From Areca catechu (lineage: Eukaryota; Streptophyta; Magnoliopsida; Arecales; Arecaceae), in assembly GCA_021397845.1 (NCBI GenBank), contig CM038047.1:38127710-38191709 (forward strand): a stretch of 64,000 bases of DNA, in the 5' to 3' direction. Below are positions 22,694 to 34,455 of this stretch, one piece after another (positions within the stretch are counted from its first letter, which is position 1; the number at the start of each line of letters is the position of its first letter). The notes beneath the pieces are model-generated. The model searched no databases. It saw only the letters and a list, made by a program, of their open reading frames with translations, and was not told the DNA's origin. The position numbers and the translations under genes were made by a program.

Positions 22694-24072
22694 CAAGCAT
22701 GTAGATGAGAGATGAGAGATGAGAAGGGCGATGCCTAGCAAGCATCGTAAGTTGTTTCTAACTTATTATTTATAATGTTCCATAATTTGAGCCCATGCTG
22801 GTCCATTCAGGAGAATGTTTATTTAATAATGCACCATTAACTTCAGGTTTATCAGAGGCCAATTCTGCATAGTATGTAAAATCTTTTTTTTTTTTTCTCA
22901 AGGGATGGTTATATTATCTGATTACATCATCAGAATAAATAAAACAAGCATTATTACCAGAATACATTCAAATTGTTGGAAAATCTTCCATTTTTAAAGC
23001 TTGCATCACCCTGTGCCATTAATCCTTCCACGGGCCAACCTTCTGTTTGTTAAACCCCAAGTGCGAAAGTATTTGGTTTAACAATTTTGCTCTCTCATTG
23101 TTCTGTGATAGTAACTTTAGATTTGCTTCCTCTAGTTTTGTTACAAGCAAAAAATTCAAGACACTCCAACCATGATAGAAGGCACCGGAATGGTAGTATC
23201 TCCTTTCTGAAACTCTAATGATCTTCACGAGCTGAGAATTAAGGGATGGAAGATGCTATATCCTTGCATAATTGCACAGTTTCCTGGTATTAAGGTGTAA
23301 GCATAACATTGTACGCAATTTCAAATGAAGTCCAACCTTATGCCGTATGAGTGGCAGCTTGACTGCACCTTGTGGCTGAAGGCTAGCATCCATTGCCAAG
23401 CAATGTTGTCAAAGGTGTGACGCCCTGACAACCATGAGAAGTCTAAGAAAAGGCTGTGATTTGGAGTTGATGCCACTCAGGACCAAGGAAAACCCTGTAA
23501 GCCCCCCCTACCAAATGTAAATATCAAACATCGAATCATTAAGACATGGCAATATACTCAGGAGTAGCCCCCACCAAATGGAGATAACATCCTTCCCATT
23601 TGCAAGCATATGGAGTCTTTTTCATCAAAATGGCTCTGAAAGGGATCTTAAGAAAGTTGGAGTGTTATTTACTAAATTGAAAGTTGGGAGTGTTGAACCA
23701 TGATTGCTTTCAGCTTTAAGGATAAATGACACACCTATCTACATCCAAGTGCAGTTGACCATTGTTTCATTATATCCTAATTTTCCTCAGCATTTAGCTT
23801 GCAAGCAAAAATTAGGAATAGAATGGACCCCTGCTCACCAAAATGTGGAAATATAGTAGCTATATGATCCTAAAATCATTCAAGCATGGAACTCCAAGAA
23901 TAAAACACATTCTCCCCCGTGATTCCGCCTTTGTTGTTGCTGCTATAAGTGTTCCTCTTCATGTTTTTGATCGTTTTTTGGATAATGAAGATGGTTGCAC
24001 TGCCCATAAAGAGACAGGAGAGGCATAGTTTGGAATCTATTCTTGCCAGAGGTGATTTGGAAGCCGAGACAA
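22694..24072. other. 3' flank of the AFG1-like gene
   Basis: It starts with the 3' untranslated region, with a small direct repeat (gatgagagatgagagatgag near 22706), then AT-rich intergenic DNA up to the copia-3 insertion. No further gene was seen. Short open frames on both strands lack recognisable domains. Confidence 0.6.
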
Positions 24073-24077
24073 AAGCT

Positions 24078-24737
24078 TGTGAGGGTTAAAGCACAATCAT
24101 AAATAATTATATCCAGGATAAATTTTAATCCCTGTATGCTAATTAAAATAGATAATAACTCAACAATATCAATTCATCAAAAGCAAATCAAATCAAGCAC
24201 GAGAAAACCAGATTTATATGGAAAACCGTCCAATGTGGAGGTAAAAATCACGGGACCTGGAACCAGATCAAACTTTCACTATAATTAAATAATGGGTACA
24301 GCAAGATTTTTCTCTCTAGCAAACTAGAAGCTCTCCAAGTAGCATATGATGATCATCTCAGTATAAAATATAAATATTACCGAGGAATACAGGAAGAAAA
24401 CAGGAAAGATCTCACCAGAGTCAAATATTTGCCGATTACACGAGAGGAATCACAGCGATCCGAACCGTTCACTTTGTAGAGCTCGCTGCCATGAACAACA
24501 TACTAAAATTTTATCTTGATCGGATTTTGAATTACCATCCGATCAAGACCTGAAAGGATTAAAATATTTTTCTCCTTTTTGTTCTCTCTCTCGGTGCTGC
24601 ACTCCGTTTCTTTCTGCTGTCGCTTGATCGCTCCCACTAAAAATCAACAAAACGCTCCACAAAATAACCCCAGTCTCAGCCCTTAGAGCACCCTTTTAAT
24701 AGGGTCGGGCCCCACGATATGGGTGGGATCAACAACA
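24078..24737 (-). repeat. 3' LTR of copia-3
   Basis: 660 bp, aligned along its length with 28877-29522. Read on the minus strand it starts TGTTGTTGATCCC. The adjacent plus-strand attctctccctc is the complement of a purine tract. Confidence 0.92.
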
Positions 24738-24752
24738 ATTCTCTCCCTCACG
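24738..24752 (-). promoter_or_regulatory. Polypurine tract of copia-3
   Basis: On the minus strand it reads gagggagagaat directly before the 3' LTR. Confidence 0.75.
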
Positions 24753-24764
24753 CCAATGTGGGGA

Positions 24765-25232
24765 GGACCAGCAAACCAGAACTAGCTCTGCAGGTTGCAA
24801 GCTTCTATGTAAGTAATGGCTTAGTCAGCATATCTGAAGCATTATTATCTGTACGAATTCTTTTCCAACTATAGCAATTTCATCTGCAAAGCGTCTCGTA
24901 TCCAGTGATACCTCATATCAATGTGCTTCGACCTCGAATGAAAAGTCGAATTCTTGCTGAGATGAATTGCATTCTGATTGTCATAATATATGATAAATTT
25001 TTCCTACTTCAAACCAAGTTCTTCAAGAAACTTTTTCATCCATAATAGCTCCTTGCTGGCTTCTATTACTGCAATATACTCTGCCTCTGTACTTGACAGA
25101 GCAACACATTTCTGCAGTCTGGAATGCCACGAGATAGCTCCCCCTGAAAAGGTCATCAAGTATTCCGATGTGGATTTTTAAGAATCAACAACACCTGCCA
25201 AGTCTGCATTTGTATATCCATCTAATACAAGT
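24765..25232 (-). pseudogene. RNase H of copia-3
   Basis: Minus-strand translation shows LVLDGYTNADLAG, a stop, then STSEYLMTFSGGAISWHSRLQKCVALSSTEAEY, then FHSRSKHIDMRYHWIRD and DMLTKPL. These are the ordered copia RNase H motifs. In-frame stops occur near 25180 and 25007. Confidence 0.88.
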
Positions 25233-26108
25233 TTATCTGTACAAAAGCATAGACATTCTAGAAGTTCCTCTGAGATACCTTAGTTTCCATTTCACTGCAG
25301 TCCAATGCTCCTTCCCAGGATTAGAGAGAAATTGACTGACGACACCAATGGTATAAGTAATATCCGGTCTAGTGCATACCATGGCGTACATCAATCTGCC
25401 AACTACGGATGTATAGGGAATGTTCTGCATTTTCCCCTTTTCTTCCTCACTAGTAGGACACTGTTTGGAACTCAATCTGAAGTGACCTACAAGTGGAGAG
25501 CTAACTGGCTTGGAGTTGCTCATCTGGAACCGCTCTAACACCTTCTCTATGTATTTCTCCTGAAATAGCCATAGTTTCTTATTCTTCCTATCATGAGCAA
25601 TCATCATACCAAGTATCTGCTTCGCTGATCCCAAGTCTTTCATGGCAAAGCACTTGCTCAATTCAGTCTTCAAGCTCTGAATCCTCTTGGCATCATGACC
25701 AACATTCAGCATGTCATCAACATATAACAGGAAAATAATAAAATCATTATCACCGAACCTCTTTACAAAAATACAATGGTCAGAAATGGTTCTGTCATAC
25801 CCATGATCTACCATAAAGGAGTCAAATTTCTTGTACCACTGTCGAGGAGCTTGTTTCAAACCATATAAGCTCTTCTTCAGTCTGCATACAAGGTTTTCCT
25901 TGCCTTTAGCTATAAACCCCTCTAGCTGCTCCATATAGATTTCCTCTTCAAGATCATCATTAAGAAATGCTGTCTTCACATCAAGCTGCTCAATCTCCAA
26001 ATTCAGACTGGCTGCCAAGCTAAGTATAACTTGGATCGAAGACATCTTGATCACAGGTGAAAATATCTCTTCAAAGTCAATACCTTTTTTTTGACTGAAG
26101 CCCTTCAC
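25233..26108 (-). pseudogene. Reverse transcriptase of copia-3
   Basis: 291 codons are open on the minus strand. They begin inside the fingers with KGFSQKKGIDFEEIFSPV and pass LDVKTAFLNDDLEEEIYM, LYGLKQAPRQWYKKFD and the intact catalytic box FLLYVDDML. The domain ends PDITYTIGVVSQFLSNPGKEHW. The N-terminal RT sequence lies upstream in another frame because of the duplication at 26168-26397. Catalytic residues are preserved here, unlike in copia-1 and copia-2. Confidence 0.93.
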
Positions 26109-26167
26109 AACCAGTCTTGCTTTATACCTTGGTTGAGCTGTGCTCCTCTGTCTTGAGTCTGAACACC

Positions 26168-26397
26168 CATTTGTTCTTTAGTGCTCTCTTCACCTTAGGC
26201 AGCTCCACTAGATCAAATGTGCGGTTCTCATACAAGGATTTCATCTCTTCTTGCATGGCTTTAAACCACTTTTCTTTTTGTGCATTTGTTCTTTAGTGCT
26301 CTCTTCACCTTAGGCAGCTCCACTAGATCAAATGTGCGGTTCTCATACAAGGATTTCATCTCTTCTTGCATGGCTTTAAACCACTTTTCTTTTTGTG
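26168..26397. repeat. Perfect 115-bp tandem duplication in copia-3
   Basis: Units 26168-26282 and 26283-26397 are identical as far as I can read them. They cover the integrase-RT linker (translated SLYENRTFDLVELPKVKRALKNK). 115 is not a multiple of three, so the second copy shifts the reading frame. Confidence 0.95.
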
Positions 26398-27749
26398 CAT
26401 GTGACATAGCCTCCTGAATGCATTCTGGCTCTCCTCCATCAGTCACCATTACATACTCATGTGGAGGGTATCTCTGAGAAGACCGGTGCTCTCTGGTAGA
26501 CCTTCTCAGCTGCTGTTCTACCATTTGCTGTGTAGGAGCCTGCTTACTATGCTCATATGTTGCACTGTCACCATGTATAGGCTCATCATCCATTGCATCA
26601 CTATCCTCTGCAGCCTGTCCATCATCATCTACTCTGGCTTGAGACATAGGAGAAGGGTCAACAAATAATTTTGTAGTAAACTTTAGCTTATTTTCATTTT
26701 CCACATCCTCAATGGTTTGATCTTCAAAGAATACTACATTTCTGCTTCTAATCAGCTTCTTCTCTACTGGATCCCATAGCCTATATCTAAACTGCTCACA
26801 TCCATATCCAAGAAAAATACACTCCTTTGACTTGCTGTCAAGTTTTGACCATTCATCTTTTGGAATATGAACAAAGGCCCTGCATCCAAATACTTTGAGA
26901 TAATCATAGGAAATTGATTTTTCTGTCCATACCTTCTCAGGAATATCACCATCAAGGGCATATGAAGGAGAAAGATTAATTATATCAGCTACAGTCCTCA
27001 TAGCTTCACCCCAAAAGGAACTAGGTAACTTTGAATAAGAAAGCATGCACTGGATTCTTTCAACAATAGTGTAATTCATCATCTCTGCCACTCCATTTTG
27101 TTGAGGTGTCTTGGAAATAGTCTTCTCCAATCTAATGCCAAGTTATCTGTAGTATCTCTCGAACAGACCCCGGTATTCACCACCATTATCTGCTTGGAAT
27201 TCTTCCTTTCTCCCTTTCAACACTGGCATGGAATTCTTTAAAGATATCTATTACCTGGTCTTTAGATCTCAAAGCAAAGGCCCATAACTTTCGAGAATGG
27301 TCATCAATAAAGGTGACAAAATAAAGTGCACCACCAAGTATCTTTGTGGTCATAGAGCATATATCAGTGTGAACTAAATCTAGCACATGCGATCTTCTAT
27401 AAAAGGGAAGCTTATGAAATGAAACTTTATGCTACTTGTCATGTAAACAGTGAGTTAAACAGTGAGTGCAAGGTCTCAGGTGCATACCTTTTAAAGGAAG
27501 CAGGTTGTGCCTAGATAGAGTTTCAAGTCCCTTCTCACTCAGATGACCAAGCCACCGATGCCATACATCTGTGGAGGTTTCTTCAACTGCATTCACCACT
27601 CCACTGCATACTTTAGCCTGCAATCTGTAAAAGCCATCTTTCTTGCCTTTTGCTACAACCAGGGAACCTTTGGTGAGCTTCCATTTTTCTTTGCTAAAGT
27701 GACTAGAGTAGCCCTCATCATCTAGGACACATGCATAAATCAAATACAA
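26261..27749 (-). pseudogene. Integrase of copia-3
   Basis: Minus-strand pieces at 27749-27432, 27386-27186 and 27130-26261 in different frames. They show WHRWLGHLSEKGLETL and CTHCLTH (zinc-binding segment), LDLVHTDICSM...YFVTFIDDHSRKLWAFAL (core), TPQQNGVAEMMNYTIVERI, and VWTEKSISYDYLKVFGCRAFVHIPKDEWSKLDSKSKECIFLGY. These are the usual copia integrase landmarks in order. The core D-D-E set is interrupted by the breaks. Confidence 0.9.
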
Positions 27750-28027
27750 TCGGTATCAGGAATATGCCTTACATTTCTTAACAACAATCTGCACCCGGTA
27801 TTGGTCTCCAAACAAACATTTCCCATGCCAATAATGTTAGCTACTGCATCATTTTCCATTCTAACATGCCCAAAATCACCTTTGGAGTAGGACGAGAAGA
27901 AGTCTCTCCGAGATGAAACATGATATGTAGCAGCTGAATCAATTACCCAGGGTTCTTGACATGTGAGGTTAATACATGCATTATCACATGTAATCATGAC
28001 CTCATCATCAAATGCAACTGCAATCAT
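27740..28027 (-). pseudogene. Protease region of copia-3
   Basis: 95 open codons on the minus strand containing PWVIDSAATYHVSSRRDFFSSY. The active-site triad reads D-S-A instead of D-S-G. GMGNVCLETNTGCRLLLRNVRHIPD follows, the usual segment leading to the pre-integrase domain. Confidence 0.88.
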
Positions 28028-28030
28028 ACT

Positions 28031-28835
28031 CTATGTCTCTTCTTTCATTTCATTAGTTTTATCCTGATCCCTTTTGTATTTTCTGCACTCTCTCTGAAAA
28101 TGTCTTGGTCTTTTACAGTAGTAGCAAGTAACATCCTTTCTGGACTTTGACCGGCCTTTGGATTTTCCATGATTATTTTTATCATGGGACCCATCATCTC
28201 TTTTACCATGGAAGGATCTATTTTTACTTCTCCCCCTCTGCTCTATGACTAGTGCTTCAGAATTTGTATCAATCAAATCCTGCTCCTTTCGTCTGTTTAC
28301 TTCATTCAATATACTATCATTGACCATGGTTAAGGTAAGTTTATCACTGGCAATGGAATTACTCAGCGTCACCACCAACGTCTCCCAGCTAACTGGTAAG
28401 GAACTCAGCAAGATCAATGCCTGCACCTTGCCATCAAGAAGCAACTTCATTGTAGCCAACTGATTCAGGATCTCCTGGAAATTATTTAAGTGCTCTGAAG
28501 TATTCTACCCATCTTTATACTTCAGATTTACCAGTTTTCTGATCAGGTAGGCTTTATTCCGTGCATTCTTTTGCTGATATAAATCTTCTAGCTTCTTCCA
28601 GGCCTCCGTTTCTATCGCAACATCATAGATCACACTCATATCAATCCATTGTCTGATCGTAGCCGTGGCTTTCCTGTTCAGCCTTTTCCACTCATCAGCT
28701 TTTATATTAGCATTATTCTCTGCAATTCAATTGGCTCAAACAGATCTCGGCAATATAATAAATCTTCCATCATCATCCTCCATAAGGAATAATTTGATGA
28801 AGTTAATTTAACCATACTGGATTTCTCCTCCATTT
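28031..28835 (-). pseudogene. gag of copia-3
   Basis: The minus-strand gag begins near 28835 (MEEKSSMVKLTSSNY, then LFEPIELQ) and is broken by stops. It is open again at 28459-28031 with LLDGKVQALILLSSLPVSWETLVVTLSNS and a zinc knuckle CYYCKRPRHFQREC (CCHC intact). A stop near 28030 separates it from the protease. Confidence 0.85.
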
Positions 28836-28862
28836 TAATTAGCACAATTACTGCCTAACCAA

Positions 28863-28876
28863 GCTCTAATACCATT
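28863..28876 (-). promoter_or_regulatory. Primer-binding site of copia-3
   Basis: On the minus strand it reads tggtattagagc, the methionine-tRNA complement with one C-to-T change, two bases from the 5' LTR. Confidence 0.82.
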
Positions 28877-29522
28877 TATTGGGATTAAAGCATGATCACA
28901 AATAATTATATCCAGGATAAATTTTAACCCATGTGTGCTAATTAAAATAGGTAAAAACTCAACAATATCAATACAGCAAAAGCAAATCAAACCAAGCACA
29001 AGAAAACCGGATTTATGTAGAAAACCCTCCAATGTGGAGGTAAAAATCATGGAGCCTGGAACCATATCAAACTTCCATTATAATTAAATAATGGGTATAG
29101 CAAGATTTTTTTCTCTACCAAACTAGAGGCTCTCCAAGCAGCATATGATGAATATAAATATTACTAAGGAATACAGGAAGAAAATAGGGAAGATCTCACC
29201 AGAGTCAAATATTTACCAATTATATGAGAGAAATCACAGCGATCCGAACCGTTCACTTTGTAGAGCTCGTTGCCGTGAACAACATACTAAAATTTCATCT
29301 TGATCGGGTTTTGAATTGCCATCCGATCAAGACCTAAAATGATTAAAATATTTTTCTCTTAGTTTGTTTTTTCTCTCGACACCGCACTCCATTTCTTTCC
29401 GCTGTCGCTCGATCGCTCCCACGAAAAACCAACAAAACATTCCACAAAATAACCCCGGTCTCAACCCTTAGAGCGCCCTTTTAATAGGGCCGGGCTCCAT
29501 GACATGGACGAGACCTACAACA
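28877..29522 (-). repeat. 5' LTR of copia-3
   Basis: 646 bp, the partner of 24078-24737. Its inner end is TA where the other LTR has TG. Confidence 0.92.
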
Positions 29523-29527
29523 AAGCT

Positions 29528-30659
29528 TTATACAAATGATGATAGATGGATTTCAACATAAACCAACATGGCATTTAGAGTCTTTACTTTCATTGTTAAA
29601 TAAAAATGCAACATTGGAGGTAACCCAAAAAAACAAAAGCTTAAAGGCCACACGCAAAAGGAGTTGCCCCTTTATACCACAAACTCATTGTGCATCGTAT
29701 CGCCAACCAAAATGGCACTGGTCTGGCCATTTTTTGTTGTTAAGGGCATTTTCTTGGTACTAGGTTTGGGTTTTATAGCGTTGCACACGTTGAAGGGCTT
29801 ATGCAGCTTGGGAGCCCTCTAAAATGGAGGCTGGGCTAGTACTGAACTCTCCATTCATCACATCGATACATGTATTAATGATATCATTAATGAACTTCTT
29901 TATTTTAGATAACAAATAAGGCACTTATAACTATTCTAATTTATTCTATATTTCATCTATTATTTTTTATATATTTAAAATAGAGGTTCGGTTCGTGCAA
30001 TGCTCTCCATTGGCCACACGAATTCCAGTACTGGTGCCGATATTAATATGCATGAATATTATTAAAGTTTGTTGCTTAATATATAACAAATAGTAATGAT
30101 CAGTGATTACTAAAGTTTATTGCTTAGCATGCAATATAAATTTGGTTATGAAATTATTTTATTTATTATAACTTGTTACATTATCGTATTGCATTTCAAA
30201 AATAATTGGAAAATGAGGGGAAAAAAAAAATGTACGCGAGGTTTATGTTAATGGCAGTGATATTAATGGCGTGACTTTATGCATGTATTCAACTTGTACT
30301 GCAGAGTTACCTATTCAACAGGTAAGCATAGAATTAAAGACACCAAAATTATTTATGGGAGTCTTTGTTCAATAATTATTAAAGTTTATTACTTAATATT
30401 TGATAAAATCTGACTATTAAAGCCTTTTATTTTTTGAGCTAGACTTGGCTATACTTGAATGAATTTTTATTCAAATCCGGTCAAGTTAAGATAGATAATG
30501 GGAGTCCCCTATCGATTATTCAAGCTGTAGGATGTGATCTAGTATCTCTAAACTATGTATAGTAAAAATTATGTAATTTAAAGATCCATAAACAAGCGAT
30601 CAAAAAATTGACTAATTTAAATAATATTAAATTTTTTATTTTTTTTTATTGCTTGATGT
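29528..30659. other. AT-rich intergenic DNA
   Basis: No gene, LTR or recognisable domain was seen on either strand. The open stretch near 29536-29763 has no family match I can name. Confidence 0.55.
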
Positions 30660-30679
30660 ATAAAGTAGAGATTTCTAAA

Positions 30680-31106
30680 TTACATAAATTGGTTTAAGGG
30701 TTCCATGAATTGAACCTGGGTTTGGGCCCTCCTAGGGTTAAGTTCCATAACTTGGTCTTGATTTAAGGATCCCCTAGGATTTTGAGAGGTAGAACAGGAT
30801 GGGTCAGGATTAGGTTCAGCATTAGAGTCTTGGATTTTCTCTATAGTACTTAATTGATTCTCTACTTGGTTTAGTCTAGTGGTTAATTGGTCGATCCTAG
30901 TGTTTGCCTGGTTAAATTGTTGGTCTACTTGGTTGAACCTATAGTTCATTTGGGTTATCTAGTCATTGGTTTGGTCAAGCTTAGCATTAATTTGGGTCAT
31001 TTGGGCTGACTGGTTTTGGGATTGGATATTGGCTTGGTTCATTTGGGTAGTTAACTGGACAAGCTGGTTCATGATGGCTTCAAAATTGGGATCCATGGCT
31101 GAGTTG
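30680..31106 (-). pseudogene. Gln/Asn-rich gag-like ORF start
   Basis: The minus-strand frame begins MDPNFEAIMNQLVQLTTQMNQANIQ and passes one stop near 30959. It then continues in frame as MNYRFNQVDQQFNQANTRIDQLTTRLNQVENQLSTIEK. The heptad pattern predicts a coiled coil of about 80 residues. A Pro/Asn-rich tail ends at 30680. Domain identity is not established. Its place after a primer site and leader argues for gag. Confidence 0.5.
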
Positions 31107-31299
31107 GGTTGAGGTTTGGACTTTTGGTATTGGGTTCCTAATCTAGTGGTCATGCAACAAATCAAACAATCAAAGTGGAATGATGCAGCCAAGCATGCAA
31201 AAGAAAAAGTTAGTACAATATAGGGCTTGCTAGACCTAGAGTCAAAACTGAATGGGTCAGCTTAACTTACACTTAACCCAGTAGCTAATCCTTCCTCTG

Positions 31300-31377
31300 G
31301 CTAGGTAGAGGGTGGGAGTGTGGGAGGCCCCCCTGCGAGCTAGGTAGAGGGTGGGAGTGTGGGAGGCCCCCTTGCTT
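31300..31377. repeat. 39-bp tandem duplication in the leader
   Basis: Two nearly identical 39-bp units starting gctaggtagagggtgg (31300 and 31339). Confidence 0.9.
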
Positions 31378-32218
31378 TCGCAGGGACTCAATTAAAAACC
31401 ACAACACCACTTAGGTCGTTTGACTATGAACCTTCAGCCTTAGATACCAGATTTCGGTAATAGCCACAGGATTAAATACACTACTTGGCCCATATAATTC
31501 GAACCCGACTTGTTGGTGTCACCTAGCCCACTAGGGCAAATTAAGTATAATTAATTTTAATTAAGGCTTGAGTGGAAATGCTGGTAGTTATGTTGGGCCC
31601 AGGACAGGTTATGACCTCCTGCCTTAATGTTATATTGATTGCCCTTAAGATTATGTTGGAGAGATGATGGCATTCAATGGTCCTGATGCAATCTAAAACA
31701 ATCAGAAAAATAAAAATATTTTTATGCATATTTTATGGAATGACAAATTAGGTTTAGGTTGATTAGGTTAGCAATCAAATTGGGCTTGGGATTGGGGTGT
31801 GTGGAAGTTGATTATGTTTAGTCAAGTAAGTGCAGATTTTGACACAGATATCGATGTAGAAAAAAAATTAAAAAAATTCTAGGATGGAGGATGGACGGTG
31901 ATGATAATACCTACCAAATTTTGTGCAAAAAAAAATCAATTGATGATGCAAATCCTAAGGTTTTCAGACTGCTACAGAAATCTCAGAATTTTTATTAGGG
32001 TTTCTAATATGCCAAATTTTAATAATTTAGGGTTCCGATAAAATTAATTAAAAATTATGAAAATTATTAAGACAGAATAGAGGACATGACGTGCATTTTT
32101 TACAGAAAAATAAATTTTCTAAGATGCCAAAATAAGATGAAACCTAGACACCTAATGCAGTGGACAGGATGCAGAAATTAGGGTTTGTGAATGTAAAGCA
32201 GATAAAAACTATCCTAAA

Positions 32219-32233
32219 CCCGCTCTGATACCA
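32219..32233 (-). promoter_or_regulatory. Primer-binding site
   Basis: On the minus strand it reads TGGTATCAGAGCGGG, an exact initiator-methionine tRNA complement. Confidence 0.88.
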
Positions 32234-32241
32234 AACTAATA

Positions 32242-33809
32242 TGGGATGACTCTAAGATTACTAAACATGTAGAAAAAATAGTAAAATAATTTTTTATGAT
32301 TTTTATAATTTATGTTTGTCGGCTAAATTTTCAAACTAAAGTAAGAACTAGCAAGAAGAATAGCAATGCATAGAATCATCGTATCGCAGGCAAACTTATG
32401 CAAAATAATAAATTACAGGATCCGAGAATTGAGAAACTCCCGGATTAGGATAGCTCATTTTCATCAAATCAGAAATTAAAAGAAGGGAAGGATGTTACCA
32501 ATCAGTGATTTGAAGAACTTCCGATGAAGAGATCACACAACACTCTGATTGGAGTCTGGATGATGAAGTTCGGTTCCCTTGATTAGATGGCTGATTTGGG
32601 CGATCCTGGAGGCAAGGAAAGCCTCCTCTTGGGAGGTGAAACACCTCGAGGATCCTATAAAATATCAAGGTTCAATCAAAACAGCAAGTAAGAAAAAGAA
32701 AAGGAACTAGGTTTAGAAGGAATCAAGTTAGGGTTTAGAAGCGGGGCGGCTGGAAGCTTGATGAAGATCTCCTTGCTTGGCGGCCTAGGGCACTCATTCT
32801 TGGACGTGTGAAGGCTTGGATGGTAGTGAGTTAGGGCATGGAAGGATACTAGGGCAGCAAGGAATTCGGCCAAGAACAATAGTAACCAAAGAAAAAATAA
32901 AAACAAAGTAACACACAAGCTCGCAAGCTCAAATAAATTTACCAAGGTTTTGATATCATGAATAAAAATGGATTACAAAAGGGAGAGGGGTGGGTTATCT
33001 ATAGAGTTCCCATGCCCTCTAACTAGGGTTACACACTTGGGTTATAAGTCCTCTCCTAGTTAGGTTAGAATTACAAGTCCTAAACAAACTAGGAAGAACT
33101 CTTATCTAGGTTAGGATTTGACCTAGTCTTTTCCTTCTCCCTTCATGCTTTGACTATTCCACTCAAGGACACCTCTTGGACTTGGTCAACACTTCAAGGA
33201 TGCCTAGGAGGGCGTGTTGGGCTCTAGGGGCAGCAAAGGACCAGCCCAAAGGGGCTTGGGTGCATGAGCTTGGGCCTCTGGAAGTTGGGGTGGCCTGGTA
33301 GCCTGATTAGCAAGAATATTCTCTGGTATCTTGCTTCTTAAGGGCTTAGGCTTGGTGCCTGGGCTTGATTTCTTTGGACTAGGATGCAGATGGACCTCTG
33401 GAATCATGGATGCCCTGGTCTGGGAATATACTCTGGCATCTGGAAGGGAATCTGGATATTTGGAGGGCATCTGGAAGGAACCAGGGTTTCTAGAAGCATC
33501 TTGGATCCTGAGTTATCATACAAAATCCACCGGGTTGATGTAGTGGCCTCTAACTCCTGGATGTGGCCTGGTGGAACTCCAAAATAGGGTAACCTCCTCT
33601 TTTGTATAAAAATTGGGCTCATACTAGACTCATAATTGATATACAAGACTCAAAATACTGACTAGGTTGAGGGTTAAGATAAATCAACTAACCTCAACTT
33701 ATTACAGGACTCAATCTTAATTGATTATATAATTTTCAAAACTTTGATACATGACTAATTAAACCATATGGGATCCAGAGATCTATGTCTGATCCTGGTG
33801 TCCCCACCA
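32242..33809 (-). repeat. LTR (about 1.57 kb) of the truncated minus-strand element
   Basis: On the minus strand it starts TGGTGGGGACACC and ends GTCATCCCA, eight bases before the primer site. The matching TGG...CCA termini support these edges. No second LTR is visible in the window. Confidence 0.7.
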
Positions 33810-33810
33810 A

Positions 33811-34455
33811 ACTTCCCAAGTGAAGTCCTCAAAAAATAATCTTCTTGTACATAGTTACGAATTATTTAAGATAGAACCTAATGAAACAATCTCTGCCATG
33901 TTTTCACGCTTCACTGATATTATTAATGACTTAAAAAGTCTTAGCAGGGTATATTCCAATGCTAACTTGGTACAGAAGATTTTAAGATCTCTTCCGGACA
34001 AATGGGATCTAAAAGTGACTGCCATCCAGGAAGCAAAAGATCTGAATACTCTATTGCTGGATGGATTGCTAGGATCTCTCATCACTCATGAACTGACAAT
34101 GCAGCATAGAACTGAAGATGATCAAAAGAAGAAAAAATCTATCGCCTTCAAAGCTGCAATAGATTCAAGAAAGAATGATGATGAATCGGAAGAAGAATGC
34201 TCCTCCACTGAAAACGACATGGAAGATGAAGATGTTGCTATGGTCGTTCGGAGGTTCAAAAGGTTTTTGGGAAGAAAGAAAGGAATAAACTATAGGAAAT
34301 TCTACAAGAACAAAGAATATAGCAAAGAAAGCGACAAAAAAAAAGAGAAAGAAAAAGAAGTGCCGGTCTACTATGAATGCAAAAAATCAGGGCACATTCA
34401 ACCAGACTGTCCTTTGCTGAAAAGAACTTCAAAAAAAAGAAAAAGAAAACTATAG
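33811..34455 (+). pseudogene. gag, N-terminally truncated (SIRE-A)
   Basis: It opens with TSQVKSSKNNLLVHSYELFKIEPNETISAMFSRFTDIINDLKSL, the middle of a Sirevirus gag, so the first part of the gene is missing. An acidic stretch (DDESEEECSSTENDMEDEDV) leads to a zinc knuckle YYECKKSGHIQPDC, in which the first cysteine is tyrosine. An A-rich run near 34425-34450 causes a frame change into the next segment. Confidence 0.9.

Larger units (their letters stand above)
24073..29527 (-). mobile_element. Full-length minus-strand Ty1-copia element (copia-3)
   Basis: LTRs at 24078-24737 and 28877-29522 with exact 5-bp target duplications aagct (24073-24077 and 29523-29527). On the minus strand the order is 5' LTR, primer site, gag with CCHC, protease, integrase, RT, RNase H, purine tract and 3' LTR. 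RNase H and RT motifs (FLLYVDDMLNVGHD, LSSTEAEYIAVIEASKE) and the protease context suggest the Tork-like clade. The coding region is split by stops and frame changes, including a 115-bp tandem duplication, so it is dead. Confidence 0.94.
30660..33809 (-). mobile_element. 5' end of a minus-strand LTR retrotransposon, truncated
   Basis: A 5' LTR (32242-33809), primer site, leader and the start of a gag-like ORF, all on the minus strand, cut off near 30660. No pol motifs are present, so the superfamily is not certain. The long leader and the Gln-rich gag start would suit a Ty3-gypsy or a large non-autonomous element. Its outer LTR edge is exactly at the point where the neighbouring Sirevirus gag sequence begins, which suggests insertion into that gag followed by loss of the rest. 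Confidence 0.7.

Noticed and set aside
23019..24028. Short frames on both strands downstream of the AFG1-like gene
   Set aside because: They lack domains and codon continuity and lie in AT-rich flank.
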